A DNA stretch of 64,000 nucleotides from an uncultured Sphingomonadales bacterium (GCA_903821605.1 CAIJLZ010000013.1:248001-312000), one strand, 5' to 3'. Positions 26,182 through 36,840 are shown, counted from the first letter of the stretch. Notes: generated from the letters alone by a model not told the origin. Numbers and translations: made by a program.

Positions 26182-27399
26182 TCACTTCTGGCGAGGAGCG
26201 CGCCACATCCGGTCTGCGAACACCAGGGTAAGCCATACGGCCAGCAGTCCCAGCACCCATGCCCATTGGCCCAAAAAGGCAAAGGGGATCATGGCCCAGG
26301 TCATGATGTCGCCACCGGGCTGCCATATCGCCCGCCAGCCCGTCTGTGACCCCGCTGGAGGCGCGATGAATATGAGATACAGCCCATGCTGCACCACCCA
26401 AGCGGCCAGCACCAACTGCCCCCAGCCTGCGCCCGCCGCGAACAGCCCCCATGCCAGCGCAAGGATCACGCCGACGTCGAGCACAGCCCGCGTCGCAGCG
26501 GCCTGTTGGAAGATCGGGCTACGCTCGCCCCGGATCGCGCCCAGCATCTGGCCAAGGGCGTGCAACGGCCCGGCCACCAGCAAGAGCAACAAGCCAAGGA
26601 TCGGGCGGCTTTGCAGGAACAGGCCTATGGCGAGCAGGTGAAAGACAATCGCACCCAGTTCAAGCCACGTCCCGGCAATGCCGTACCGGAACAGCACCGG
26701 CCCCACGAGCCTGCCGAGCGGCCCAAACAGATGACGTTCAACCCAATCGCCTTTACCCGGTTCAAACCGGTGACGATGGAGCAGGCGCTGATCAACATCG
26801 GCCAAAGCCTCCAGATCCTCGACCTGATCCAGCACGGAATCGCCCGCTGGCGCGATCATATCGTCGATCGGCAATTGCGCCGTGCCGATCTGCACCGCGC
26901 TGCGTAGCAACGTAGATTGCACATCCCAATCTTCCGGCATGGAACGAATGGCCGCGACCCGACCGCCTTCCAGCACCGCCAGACCGGCCCAACGCGCCTT
27001 GCCGTCAAGCCGCTCGAACGCGATATTGGCGGGAATATCGGCGATGGTGGCAATGGCCTCGTCCGGACAGGCGATGGTGCGCTCGACAATATCGGCGCTC
27101 GCGACCACGCCATCCGCGATCATCAACAGGCGATCAGTCGGGTGAATATGATCGATCATCTCTAGCACCGACTGGGCCAGCTTGATCCGGAAACCGGCAT
27201 GCACAAGGCGTTCAATCATGTGCCGCAGTTCGGGTGTGGCACGCTCGGCATAGACGACAAACCCATCCGCCCCTGCCCCGCGCGCGACATAGGCCTGATA
27301 TTCCAGCAAGGTTCGCCCGCCCACCGGCATGGCGGCGCAGAGACGAGGCACGTCATCGTCGGTTTCACGACAGGCGGCAAGCAGCGCAATCAGCCCCAA
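26182..27399 (-). CDS. Nucleotidyltransferase-like domain fused to a membrane domain, unknown function
   Basis: 405 residues. The first 200 residues resemble sugar-phosphate nucleotidyltransferases (MPVGGRTLLEYQAYVARGAGADGFVVY, then LLMIADGVVASADIVE) but the N-terminal GxGxR phosphate loop is missing. The C-terminal half has about five to six membrane segments and begins WVERHLFGPLGRLVGPVLFRYG, a layout reminiscent of fused inositol-phosphate cytidylyltransferase/CDP-alcohol phosphotransferases; the DG-x2-AR metal motif of those is absent. Start TTG 27399 with AGGAAAG about 12 bases upstream. It lies between mutL and the atypical kinase. I regard it as a degenerate or re-purposed lipid-headgroup enzyme. 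Confidence 0.6.
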   Translation of the reverse strand: MGLIALLAACRETDDDVPRLCAAMPVGGRTLLEYQAYVARGAGADGFVVYAERATPELRHMIERLVHAGFRIKLAQSVLEMIDHIHPTDRLLMIADGVVASADIVERTIACPDEAIATIADIPANIAFERLDGKARWAGLAVLEGGRVAAIRSMPEDWDVQSTLLRSAVQIGTAQLPIDDMIAPAGDSVLDQVEDLEALADVDQRLLHRHRFEPGKGDWVERHLFGPLGRLVGPVLFRYGIAGTWLELGAIVFHLLAIGLFLQSRPILGLLLLLVAGPLHALGQMLGAIRGERSPIFQQAAATRAVLDVGVILALAWGLFAAGAGWGQLVLAAWVVQHGLYLIFIAPPAGSQTGWRAIWQPGGDIMTWAMIPFAFLGQWAWVLGLLAVWLTLVFADRMWRAPRQK

Positions 27400-27483
27400 A
27401 TTCGACCCCGTCTTTCCTCAATCCTTGAATATTGCCCACGACATAATGCGGCGGGCGCACAAATGCAAAATGCGGACGGTCGC

Positions 27484-29289
27484 CTAGCGCCGCCCAAAGA
27501 GCTTCTCAATATCGCCATGCGCCAGCTTGATCCATGTCGGGCGGCCATGGTTGCATTGGCCGCTATGCGGTGTCGCTTCCATGTCGCGCAACAGCGCGTT
27601 CATTTCAGCCAGCGACAGCGCGCGCCCGGCCCGGACTGATCCATGACATGCCATGGTGCCGATGATCGCCTCCAGTCGTTCGGTTAGCGATAGCGCCTCG
27701 TCATAAGCGGCGAGTTCGTCCGCCAGATCGGTGACCAATCCCTTGACATCGCCTTGCCCCAACGGACCCGGCACGGCCCGGACCAACATCGCCTTTGGCC
27801 CGAAGCGTTCGAGTTCCAGCCCAAGCCGGGACAGTTCCGCCACCCGCGATTCAAGCCGATCACATGATGGCTCGTCCAGTTCGACCACCTCTGGCAGCAA
27901 CAGATTCTGCGCTGAAACGCCGCCATGTTCGCCCGCCATCGCGGCTTTCATCCGTTCCATCACCAGCCGTTCATGCGCGGCATGCTGGTCGACGATAATC
28001 AGGCCATCATCGGCTTCTGACACAATATAGGTATTGGCCACCTGTCCGCGCGCCACGCCCAGCGGATAATGCGGCGCAGCGCCGGTTGGCACAGGCCGAT
28101 CATCCTGCACGGCACGACCCATTGGCGGCGCGACAAAGCCCGGCATGTGCTCCTGCACCAGCGACCCCGGATAAGCGGGGGAGGAAAAAGACGAGGATGG
28201 CCACGAGCCACCGCTTGGCGCAAATGCGCCATTGCCCGCCAAGGGCGGCACGCCTTCTTGCTGCCATGCGCCAAGCGCGCCGATTGAGGGACGCTGCGCG
28301 CTGCGATGCCCGGCCTCATCAAGCGCTCGCCTCAATCCGCCCACAATCATGCCGCGCACGCCCGCCGCATCGCGGAACCGCACCTCGGTCTTGGCGGGGT
28401 GGACGTTCACATCGACATCCTCGCGCGGGACATGGACGAACAAGGCCACCACCGGATGGCGATCACGCGCCAACAGGTCTTGATAGGCGGCCCGCACCGA
28501 TCCGGTCACAAGCCGGTCCTTGACCGGACGACCGTTGACGAACAGGAATTGATGATCGGCCACCCCGCGCGAAAAGGTCGGCAAACCCGCCACGCCGGTC
28601 AATCGCGCGCCATCGCGGTGATAATCGAGTAGTACGTGATTATCGGCCAGCGCCCGGTCGGTGAGCGCCGCCACGCGCGCCAGTTGCGCCTCATCAGCCT
28701 GCACCGAAAGGGACAGCCGCCCGTTGTGATGCAGCGAAAAACCAATATCGGGCCGCGCCATTGCCAGTCTTTTGACGACATCAAGACAGGCCGCATATTC
28801 CGCCCGATCCGACCGCAAGAACTTGCGCCGCGCCGGGACACGGGCGAACAGGCCCGACACGGTGATCCGGGTGCCGGGCGGCAAAGCTGCCGGGCCGCTA
28901 TCCATCAGTTGGCCGTTATCGACCACCAACCGCCAGCCATCGGCACCGCGCACTCGGCTCTCAATCGCGATTTCGGCCACGCTGGCGATACTGGGCAGCG
29001 CCTCGCCGCGAAAGCCCATGGTGCTGACCAACTCAATCGCATCGTCCGGCAATTTGGACGTGGCGTGGCGTTCGAGTGCGAGCAGCATCTCATCGGGCGA
29101 CATGCCGCAGCCATTGTCGATCACCTCGATCCGGTCGAGCCCGCCATTATCGAGCCGCACCACGATCTGGGTTGAACCGGCATCAATCGCGTTTTCGACC
29201 AATTCCTTCAACGCGCTGGCAGGCCGTTCAACGACCTCGCCCGCAGCGATTCGGTTGATGAGATGTTCGGGTAGGCGGCGAATAGGCAT
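27484..29289 (-). CDS. mutL: DNA mismatch repair protein MutL, with endonuclease motif
   Basis: 601 residues. GHKL ATPase N-terminus: INRIAAGEVVERPASALKELVENAIDAG, DNGCGM, ATSKL, GFRGEALPSIASV. The C-terminal domain contains DQHA-x2-E-x4-E starting at D434 (DQHAAHERLVME) and near the end QCNHGRPTW; together these are the metal site of MutL proteins that nick DNA themselves, as in bacteria without MutH. A proline- and glycine-rich linker of about 100 residues separates the halves. Transcribed with the two downstream genes in the same direction. Confidence 0.97.
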   Translation of the reverse strand: MPIRRLPEHLINRIAAGEVVERPASALKELVENAIDAGSTQIVVRLDNGGLDRIEVIDNGCGMSPDEMLLALERHATSKLPDDAIELVSTMGFRGEALPSIASVAEIAIESRVRGADGWRLVVDNGQLMDSGPAALPPGTRITVSGLFARVPARRKFLRSDRAEYAACLDVVKRLAMARPDIGFSLHHNGRLSLSVQADEAQLARVAALTDRALADNHVLLDYHRDGARLTGVAGLPTFSRGVADHQFLFVNGRPVKDRLVTGSVRAAYQDLLARDRHPVVALFVHVPREDVDVNVHPAKTEVRFRDAAGVRGMIVGGLRRALDEAGHRSAQRPSIGALGAWQQEGVPPLAGNGAFAPSGGSWPSSSFSSPAYPGSLVQEHMPGFVAPPMGRAVQDDRPVPTGAAPHYPLGVARGQVANTYIVSEADDGLIIVDQHAAHERLVMERMKAAMAGEHGGVSAQNLLLPEVVELDEPSCDRLESRVAELSRLGLELERFGPKAMLVRAVPGPLGQGDVKGLVTDLADELAAYDEALSLTERLEAIIGTMACHGSVRAGRALSLAEMNALLRDMEATPHSGQCNHGRPTWIKLAHGDIEKLFGRR

Positions 29290-29394
29290 GATGTGCTTCT
29301 ATCACCGCGAATCTCGCTCAGGGCAAAGATTTTCCGTGCAAGAGCCGGGCCACATCATTAAGGACTTGTCCCCATAGCGGTGGAATCGGATTGA

Positions 29395-30480
<1,086 letters not shown>

Positions 30481-30497
30481 TACGGGGCAGCTGAGGC

Positions 30498-31427
30498 ATG
30501 GCGCCGCCATCACATCGGCGCCCCGGATTTTCCCGTAGAGCGCAATATGTCCTGTTTTCCGGCTATGTCGTGGCGGTGCTTGGCGCCATCACGGCATCGC
30601 TTTTGGTCGTCGCCGCGCAATTTGATCCGCGCGGCTTCCGGGCGGTACAGGGCGTGGCCAGCGATGTGGCAAGCCCGTTCATGTCGGTCGGGCGCGTCAT
30701 CGCCCGAACTTTCGGCGCAACGGATGACGCGATTGCGCATTATCTTGCGGCAATCAGCACCAATGATGCGCTCAAGGCGGAACTCGCCCGCGCACGCAGC
30801 CGGTTGATCGAAGCCCGCATCATCGAGGCACAAAACCGCGAGTTACGCGCCCTGTTGCAGTTGCAGGACCAGCGCCCCGATGTCGTCGCCCATGGCCGGC
30901 TGATCGGATCAACCCTGAGCGACAGCCGCCGCATCGCCACGCTTTCGGCAGGGGCGCAAGCCGGCGTGCGCAGCGGCTATCCCGTCCGCGCCGCCAACGG
31001 GCTGATCGGTCGCGTGCTGAACACCGGCACCTATTCGTCACGCGTCCTTCTCCTGAGCGATGCCAGCAGTGTCGTCCCGGTCCGCATCTTGCGTGATGGC
31101 AGCCCGGGCTTTGTCACCGGCAATGGTGATGGCACGCTTGATGTGCGCGGGCTTAATGCGGGCGCCCGGCTGTTTCGTCGCGGCGATATTCTCGTGACCT
31201 CGGGCACAGGCGGCCTCTACCCGCCGGGCATCCCGGTCGCGATCATCATCCGCTCACGCGGCGATGAGGGTACGGCCGCGCCGATCGCCAATCCCGGTGC
31301 GGTCGATTATGTGACCGTGCTTGGCCTGTTTCATCCTGACAAGCCCGCAGACCCTGTGCCACCGCGCAGCGCCATCGCGACGGGTGCGGCACCGGTGACG
31401 CCGCCGCAGGCCGCCGCCACACCATGA
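30498..31427 (+). CDS. mreC: Rod shape-determining protein MreC
   Basis: 309 residues: one N-terminal membrane helix (about 16-36), a periplasmic coiled coil (about 80-115) and a beta domain (LIGSTLSDSRRIATLSAG to GDILVTSGTGGLYPPGIPVA). It bridges MreB/RodA to PBP2. The C-terminus is an alanine/proline-rich tail. It starts 17 bases after mreB, and its stop overlaps mreD (ATGA). Confidence 0.96.
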   Translation: MAPPSHRRPGFSRRAQYVLFSGYVVAVLGAITASLLVVAAQFDPRGFRAVQGVASDVASPFMSVGRVIARTFGATDDAIAHYLAAISTNDALKAELARARSRLIEARIIEAQNRELRALLQLQDQRPDVVAHGRLIGSTLSDSRRIATLSAGAQAGVRSGYPVRAANGLIGRVLNTGTYSSRVLLLSDASSVVPVRILRDGSPGFVTGNGDGTLDVRGLNAGARLFRRGDILVTSGTGGLYPPGIPVAIIIRSRGDEGTAAPIANPGAVDYVTVLGLFHPDKPADPVPPRSAIATGAAPVTPPQAAATP

Positions 31428-31930
31428 GCCGGGGCATTTATTCCGAACATGAGCGCTTTGCCCTGATTTGGGGCGCGCGCATCGCGCCGACGATCTCGAC
31501 CATGATCGCCTCGATGTTCGCTTGGGCACCTTTTGTGACCGACATGCCGATCATGCCGCCCTTCGGCCTCATGGTCTTTCTGTGTTGGCGCTTCCTGCAC
31601 CCGACGATGTGGCCGATCTGGGTGGGACTGCCGCTGGGGCTGTTCGACGATCTGGTAAGTGGCCATGTCATCGGCGCGGGCATGTTGAGTTGGACCTTGA
31701 TGCTCATGCTGTTTGACTGGCTTGAAGGGCGCATCGTCTGGCGCGACTGGATGTTCGGTTGGTCAATCGGCGTCACGACGGTGACGGTCTATCTGATCGG
31801 GGCATGGATGCTGACCCCGATCCACCCGTCGATCATCACCTTATTACCGCAGATATTGCTAGCAATCCTGCTCTATCCGCTGGTGATGCATGTCTGCGCT
31901 GCGCTCGACAATCGGCGCTTCCGGATATGA
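31424..31930 (+). CDS. mreD: Rod shape-determining protein MreD
   Basis: 168 residues, about five membrane helices with few other features, as usual for MreD. Its position between mreC and mrdA, with four-base overlaps at both ends (ATGA), is the main support. PFGLMVFLCWRFLHPTMWPIWVGLPLGLFDDL is the best-conserved-looking region. Confidence 0.93.
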   Translation: MSRGIYSEHERFALIWGARIAPTISTMIASMFAWAPFVTDMPIMPPFGLMVFLCWRFLHPTMWPIWVGLPLGLFDDLVSGHVIGAGMLSWTLMLMLFDWLEGRIVWRDWMFGWSIGVTTVTVYLIGAWMLTPIHPSIITLLPQILLAILLYPLVMHVCAALDNRRFRI

Positions 31931-34005
31931 GAATGGGTCGCCAAACCGTCACCGAAGCGACACAGCGCTTCAGCTTTACCCGGCGCAGCCTGTTGCTGAG
32001 CGCGGCACAACTGAGTGTCGGCGGGCTATTGGTCGGCCGCGCGGCGTGGCTCGCCATTGCCCAGAACGAGAAATATTCGTTGCTGTCGGAAAGCAACCGG
32101 GTCCAACTCACACTCATCCCCCCGCGGCGCGGCTGGATCATCGACCGACACGGCCAGCCCATCGCCAAGAATCGCGCCGACTTTCGGGTCGATCTGATAC
32201 CGGACCGGGTGACCTCGCTTGATGCGGTACTCAAAACGCTCACCGAAATTCTCGACCTCAGCTTTGACGATGTCGAACGCATCCGCAGCGATTTCGAAAA
32301 GGCTGCTGGCTTCCAGCCGGTACAGGTCGCGGACAAGCTCGAATGGGAAAAATTCGCCGCGCTCAATTTGCGCCTGCCCGAACTGCCCGGCGTGATGCCC
32401 GCACGCGGCATGTCGCGCGATTATCCGGAAGGCGCGGCAGTCGCCCATCTTGTTGGCTATGTCGGTGCTGCTTCGGCCGATCAATATAAGGAATCGCGCG
32501 ACCCGCTGCTTATCACACCGGGTTTCAAGGTTGGCAAAGATGGCCTTGAAAAAACAATGGATTTATACATGCGCGGTAAGCCCGGGGCGCGCCGGAGCGA
32601 GGTCACCGCGCGCGGCAAGCTGGTGCGCGATCTCGCGATGAAGGAAGATATTGCGGGCAAGACGCTGAAGCTCACCGTCGATGCCGGGCTGCAAGCCTAT
32701 GCCGCGCGTCGGCTGGGGCGGGAGAGCGGTTCGGTCGTGGTCTTCGACTGCACCAATGGCGATATTCTCACCATGGCATCGATGCCCGCTTATGATCCCA
32801 ACAGTTTTACCGACGGCATCAGCCATGATGAATGGGACATGCTATCGCTCAACGACCATCTTCCCTTGATGAACAAGAGCCTGCAAGCGCTTTATCCGCC
32901 CGGCTCGACCGTCAAACCAATGGCGACCATCGCGTTTCAACGCCATGGGATCAGCCCGCAAGACACCGTGTTCTGCAACGGCGGCTATCGCCTGGGCAGC
33001 CGTTTCTTTCGGTGCGAAGGCCATCATGGCGCCGTCGATATGCCGACCGCAATCATGAAGAGCTGCAACACCTATTTCTACACCATGGGTCATCGCATCG
33101 GTTATGACAAAATCGCGGAAGTGGCCCGTGAACTGGGGCTTGGGCAGGAGTTCACCCTCCCCTTCCCATCGCAGCGTTATGGCACAGTGCCGGACAGCGA
33201 GTGGAAGCTGCGCAAGTTCAAAAAACCATGGGGCCAGTTCGACACCCTCAATGCCTCGATTGGGCAGGGTTATGTGCTCACCAGCCCGTTCCAACTCGCG
33301 GTGATGGCGCTCCGGATCGCGACCGGTAAGGCGTTGATGCCGCGTATCATTGCCGGGCCACAGCCCCATGTTGCGCCGCTCAATATCCCGCCCGAACATC
33401 TCGCCGTCGTGCATGATGGGATGAACCGCGTCGTCAATGCGGGCGGTACCGCCACCCGCAGCCAGATCAACCTCAACGGCATCACCATGGCCGGCAAAAC
33501 CGGCAGTGCGCAGGTCCGCGGGCTTTCGGGCGGGCGTGGCGACATGAGCACGCCATGGAAATATCGCGACCATGCGCTTTTTGTCGGTTTCGCGCCTGCC
33601 GACAATCCGCGCTATGCGATTGCGGTCGTGGTCGATCACGGCATCGCCGGTGCCCGCGCGGCCGCACCGGTGGCCAAGGATGTGCTGACCTATTTATTTG
33701 ATCCGGCCAAGGCCATGGCGTCATTGCTGGCGCTGGAAAAGGCATGGGGCGGCACGATCAAGGAGCGCATGGAACGCGAGACAACCGCCTATCGCGCCCA
33801 AAAGGCAGTCGAACGCGGCGAAGCCCCACCGCCGCCGCCGGCGGCTGAAGATCTTGGCGCCATGGCACCAAGTGCCAGCTCGGCGCCAGCCGCAACGACA
33901 GCCGGCCCAGTTCCCTCCATGACAGCGGCCGACCCGACGACCGCGATAACAGGCACGCCACCCACATCAGCCCCAGCCGAAACTAATGGCAAGGTGACGC
34001 CATGA
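31927..34005 (+). CDS. mrdA: Penicillin-binding protein 2, rod-shape transpeptidase
   Basis: 692 residues. An N-terminal membrane helix (RRSLLLSAAQLSVGGLLVGRAAWLAI), a pedestal domain (IPPRRGWIIDRHGQPIAKN) and a transpeptidase domain with the catalytic S-x2-K in PPGSTVKPM, SCN in MKSCNTYFY, and KTG in AGKTGSAQVRG. The C-terminus carries about 80 extra residues rich in Pro, Ala and Thr that are unusual for the family and probably disordered in the periplasm. Start ATG 31927 overlaps the mreD stop; the open frame continues 56 codons upstream inside mreD. Confidence 0.97.
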   Translation: MRMGRQTVTEATQRFSFTRRSLLLSAAQLSVGGLLVGRAAWLAIAQNEKYSLLSESNRVQLTLIPPRRGWIIDRHGQPIAKNRADFRVDLIPDRVTSLDAVLKTLTEILDLSFDDVERIRSDFEKAAGFQPVQVADKLEWEKFAALNLRLPELPGVMPARGMSRDYPEGAAVAHLVGYVGAASADQYKESRDPLLITPGFKVGKDGLEKTMDLYMRGKPGARRSEVTARGKLVRDLAMKEDIAGKTLKLTVDAGLQAYAARRLGRESGSVVVFDCTNGDILTMASMPAYDPNSFTDGISHDEWDMLSLNDHLPLMNKSLQALYPPGSTVKPMATIAFQRHGISPQDTVFCNGGYRLGSRFFRCEGHHGAVDMPTAIMKSCNTYFYTMGHRIGYDKIAEVARELGLGQEFTLPFPSQRYGTVPDSEWKLRKFKKPWGQFDTLNASIGQGYVLTSPFQLAVMALRIATGKALMPRIIAGPQPHVAPLNIPPEHLAVVHDGMNRVVNAGGTATRSQINLNGITMAGKTGSAQVRGLSGGRGDMSTPWKYRDHALFVGFAPADNPRYAIAVVVDHGIAGARAAAPVAKDVLTYLFDPAKAMASLLALEKAWGGTIKERMERETTAYRAQKAVERGEAPPPPPAAEDLGAMAPSASSAPAATTAGPVPSMTAADPTTAITGTPPTSAPAETNGKVTP

Positions 34006-35111
34006 GGCCCGGCATCATCCCTGCGCCGATCCTCAACCTGCCTTGGCCGTTGCTCTTGCCCGTGATCTTTGTCGCCATGTTTGGCTGCGTGGTGCTTTAT
34101 TCCGCGTCGGGCGGCCATCTCCAGCCCTGGGCGTTTTCGCAAGCCATGCGGTTTTTCATCTTCCTTGGCATGGCCTTGATGCTCGCCAACATTCGGCGGG
34201 AAAGCTGGAAATCCATGGCTTTCCCGATCTATGGCGTCATCTGCGTGCTGTTGCTGATCGTTGAGGCATTTGGCGCGGTCAAGGGCGGTAGCCAGCGCTG
34301 GATTGACCTTGGCATTATCCGGCTCCAGCCGTCCGAATTGATGAAAATCGCGATCATCCTGGCCATTGCACGGCTCTATGATCTGCTGCCCGCTGGCGAA
34401 ATTCGGGGTTGGCACGCCATCTGGATTCCGTTGGCCATGATCGGCTTTCCCGCAGGGCTTGTGCTGCTCCAGCCCGATCTTGGCACCGCGACCATGATCA
34501 TCGCCGGTGGTCTTACCGTGATGTTTCTCGCGGGCCTGCCGCTACGCCTGTTCATTGGCGGCGGGCTGGCTGCGCTTGCCGCCTTGCCGGTGCTGTGGTT
34601 CACCATGCACGATTACCAGCGCAACCGCGTGCTGATCTTTCTCGATCCGGAAAGCGACCCGCTCGGCACCGGCTATCATATCAGCCAATCCAAAATTGCC
34701 ATTGGATCGGGCGGTTTTTTTGGCAAGGGATTCCTCCATGGATCTCAGAGCCATCTTGAATATCTCCCTGAAGGCCATACGGATTTTGTTTTCGCCACCA
34801 TGTTCGAAGAATGGGGGCTGATCGGTGCCACTGCCCTCATCACCGCCTATTTTTTGATTGTGCGCTATGCCATGAATGTCGCCAATCAGGCCCCCGACAA
34901 GTTCGGACGGTTGCTAGCATCGGGGCTGGGCTGCACGATCTTCTATTATTTTTCGGTCAACATGATGATGGTCATGGGTCTTGCGCCCGTGGTCGGCATC
35001 CCGTTGCCGATGTTTTCATTTGGCGGCTCAGCGCTGATGACACTGATGATCTGTTTCGGCATGCTGATGTCGATTGACCGCGCCAACAAGCGGGCGGGGC
35101 AATTTCTCTGA
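34002..35111 (+). CDS. rodA: Rod-shape peptidoglycan glycosyltransferase RodA (SEDS)
   Basis: 369 residues, about ten membrane helices. SEDS-family polymerase working with PBP2. WIDLGIIRLQPSELMKIAI, LLQPDLGTATMI (conserved), the large periplasmic loop with YHISQSKIAIGSGGFFGKGFLHGSQSHLEYLPEGHTDFVF and VVGIPLPMFSFGGSA are diagnostic. Overlaps mrdA by four bases. Confidence 0.97.
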   Translation: MRPGIIPAPILNLPWPLLLPVIFVAMFGCVVLYSASGGHLQPWAFSQAMRFFIFLGMALMLANIRRESWKSMAFPIYGVICVLLLIVEAFGAVKGGSQRWIDLGIIRLQPSELMKIAIILAIARLYDLLPAGEIRGWHAIWIPLAMIGFPAGLVLLQPDLGTATMIIAGGLTVMFLAGLPLRLFIGGGLAALAALPVLWFTMHDYQRNRVLIFLDPESDPLGTGYHISQSKIAIGSGGFFGKGFLHGSQSHLEYLPEGHTDFVFATMFEEWGLIGATALITAYFLIVRYAMNVANQAPDKFGRLLASGLGCTIFYYFSVNMMMVMGLAPVVGIPLPMFSFGGSALMTLMICFGMLMSIDRANKRAGQFL

Positions 35112-35209
35112 TCAACAAGCGCGCAAGCGGTTTTTGATACAGCGCAAGGTAAGACTGGGTGCGATTGCCTAGACCGGATTCGCAACCGATAAACTATAGA
35201 GGAACCAAA

Positions 35210-35455
35210 ATGAGCCATACGCCGCACGATCTGCACGCCGAATTCCCCGAACATGGTGATGTCTTGCATCGACTGAAGCTTGAAGATCGGCATTTTCAGA
35301 CCCTGTCTGAACGCTATCATGATCTCAACCGCGAGATTCACCGCGTCGAAACCGGGGTCGAGGCAGGTTCCGATGACCGTCTCGAAGAACTCAAGAAGCA
35401 GCGCCTCGCGATGCTCGACGAGGTTCGGGGCATGATCAGCAAGGCTGACGCCTGA
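35210..35455 (+). CDS. YdcH family (DUF465) small protein
   Basis: 81 residues, mostly helical hairpin: LHRLKLEDRHFQTLSERYHDLNREIHRVE, then DDRLEELKKQRLAMLDEVRGMI. Typical DUF465/YdcH layout; function unknown. ATG 35210 has GAGGAA at a normal distance. Followed by a strong terminator. Confidence 0.88.
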   Translation: MSHTPHDLHAEFPEHGDVLHRLKLEDRHFQTLSERYHDLNREIHRVETGVEAGSDDRLEELKKQRLAMLDEVRGMISKADA

Positions 35456-35485
35456 TCTTTGCGGGGCATTTGCCCGTCTCAAATT

Positions 35486-35523
35486 CGGCCCGCCCCGACC
35501 TGTGTCGGGCGGGCCGTTTCATT
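35486..35523 (+). terminator. Terminator after the YdcH gene
   Basis: CGGCCCGCCCCGAC pairs with GTCGGGCGGGCCG (one bulge) around a short loop, followed by TTTCATTTC. Confidence 0.8.
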
Positions 35524-35607
35524 TCTCACCCACGCTTTTGATCGGTTGCGCCGCGCGCCGGGACACTGATAGCCTCTCCCATCACCAAAATGATCGGGAA
35601 TCAGAGG

Positions 35608-36711
35608 ATGAGCAGAAAAATCGGCGTAGGCATTATCGGCGTGGAACCCGATCGGAGTTGGGCCGCTGCCGCCCATATCCCCGCACTTCAGGCATTGGCT
35701 GACGATTTCGAGATTGTCGCCGTGGCAAACTCCCGTCAGGTCAGCGCCGATGCCGCCGCCGTCCATTATGGCATTCCCCGCGCATTTTCGAATGCGGAGG
35801 CGCTGGCACAATGCCCCGAGGTCGATCTCGTCGCGGTCACCGTCAAGGTGCCACATCATCTCGAACTGGTCCGCGCGGCCGTGGGTGGCGGCAAGCATGT
35901 CTTTTGTGAATGGCCGCTTGGTAATGGGCTGGCCGAAGCCCGTGAAATCGCCGCATTGGCCGACAAGGCTGGCGTCCTGGCCGTCTGCGGGACCCAGGCG
36001 GTCTTTTCACCGGCCTTGATCCATGCGGGCGCGTTGATCCGTCAAGGCTATGTCGGCGATGTGCTATCGGTCAGCGTGATCGGGTCCGGGCAGGTCTGGG
36101 GGGCATATATCAACACCCCCAATGCCTATACGCTCGATATCCGCAATGGCGCACATATGCTCTCCATCCCGGTCGGCCACACGCTTGCCGGACTATCCCG
36201 TATGCTGGGCGAGATCACCGATATGAACGCGATGCTGGCCCAGATGCGCAGCAGTTCGCTTAACACCGACACCGGCGAACAGGTCGTGATGACCGCACCC
36301 GACCAAGTGCTGCTCCATGGTCGGATCGGCAGTAAACCGCTCTCGCTTCATTTCCGAGGCGGCACACCGCGCGGCACGGGATTGCTGATCGAAATCAACG
36401 GCACGGCCGGCGACCTCCAGATCACCGGCCCCGGTGGCCACACCCAGCTTGTCGACATGGAACTGTTCGGCGCGACCGGCGACGATGCGGCGCTATCGCC
36501 CATCGTGATTCCCGACGCTTGCTACGGTGGCACGTTGGCGTCCGCCAATCCGGGCAATGTTGCGCGCTTCTATCGGCAGATCGCGCGCCATCTCCGCACC
36601 GGCACATCCGATTGCCCAAGCTTTGCAGAGGCCGTGAAACTGCATCAAGTGATCGCGGCCATCGAGGCCTCCGCCGCGAGCGGGCACACCACCCAGCCGC
36701 GTGATTTCTGA
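35608..36711 (+). CDS. Gfo/Idh/MocA family protein, Gal80-like, catalytic lysine missing
   Basis: 367 residues. N-terminal Rossmann fold (KIGVGIIGVE, then VAVANSRQVSADAAAVHYG) and the C-terminal dimerisation sheet of the GFO/IDH/MocA family. The usual EKP motif that supplies the catalytic lysine reads CEWPLG here, and the downstream motif reads NGAHMLSIPVGHTLAG; both changes resemble the Gal80 subgroup, in which the fold serves as a ligand-responsive regulator. It may still bind NAD(P). Start ATG 35608 lies directly behind AGAGG; another ATG is at 35590. Single gene between terminators. Confidence 0.8.
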   Translation: MSRKIGVGIIGVEPDRSWAAAAHIPALQALADDFEIVAVANSRQVSADAAAVHYGIPRAFSNAEALAQCPEVDLVAVTVKVPHHLELVRAAVGGGKHVFCEWPLGNGLAEAREIAALADKAGVLAVCGTQAVFSPALIHAGALIRQGYVGDVLSVSVIGSGQVWGAYINTPNAYTLDIRNGAHMLSIPVGHTLAGLSRMLGEITDMNAMLAQMRSSSLNTDTGEQVVMTAPDQVLLHGRIGSKPLSLHFRGGTPRGTGLLIEINGTAGDLQITGPGGHTQLVDMELFGATGDDAALSPIVIPDACYGGTLASANPGNVARFYRQIARHLRTGTSDCPSFAEAVKLHQVIAAIEASAASGHTTQPRDF

Positions 36712-36722
36712 CGAACAAAAGG

Positions 36723-36768
36723 AAAAAAAGGGGGCGCGCGGGATCAGCCTTGCCGCCCCCGCCCCAAT
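36723..36768 (-). terminator. Second hairpin downstream of tRNA-Arg, minus strand
   Basis: On the minus strand GGGGGC...GCCCCC is followed by TTTTTTT. It could back up the stronger terminator at 36811, or end the convergent transcript region. Confidence 0.45.
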
Positions 36769-36810
36769 GTCGCGCCGAGGCTCATGCCATCGCGCCATCG
36801 CCGCCCAAAC

Positions 36811-36840
36811 GAAAAAAGGCCCGGAAAACCGGACCTTTTC
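36811..36840 (-). terminator. Terminator after tRNA-Arg
   Basis: AAAAGGCCCGG/CCGGACCTTTT stem with AAAA loop; on the minus strand a run of T follows. Suits the tRNA-Arg gene ending at 36872. Confidence 0.8.

Noticed and set aside
31759-31926. N-terminal extension of PBP2
   Set aside because: Lies inside mreD in another frame; ATG 31927 with ATGA overlap fits the operon pattern.
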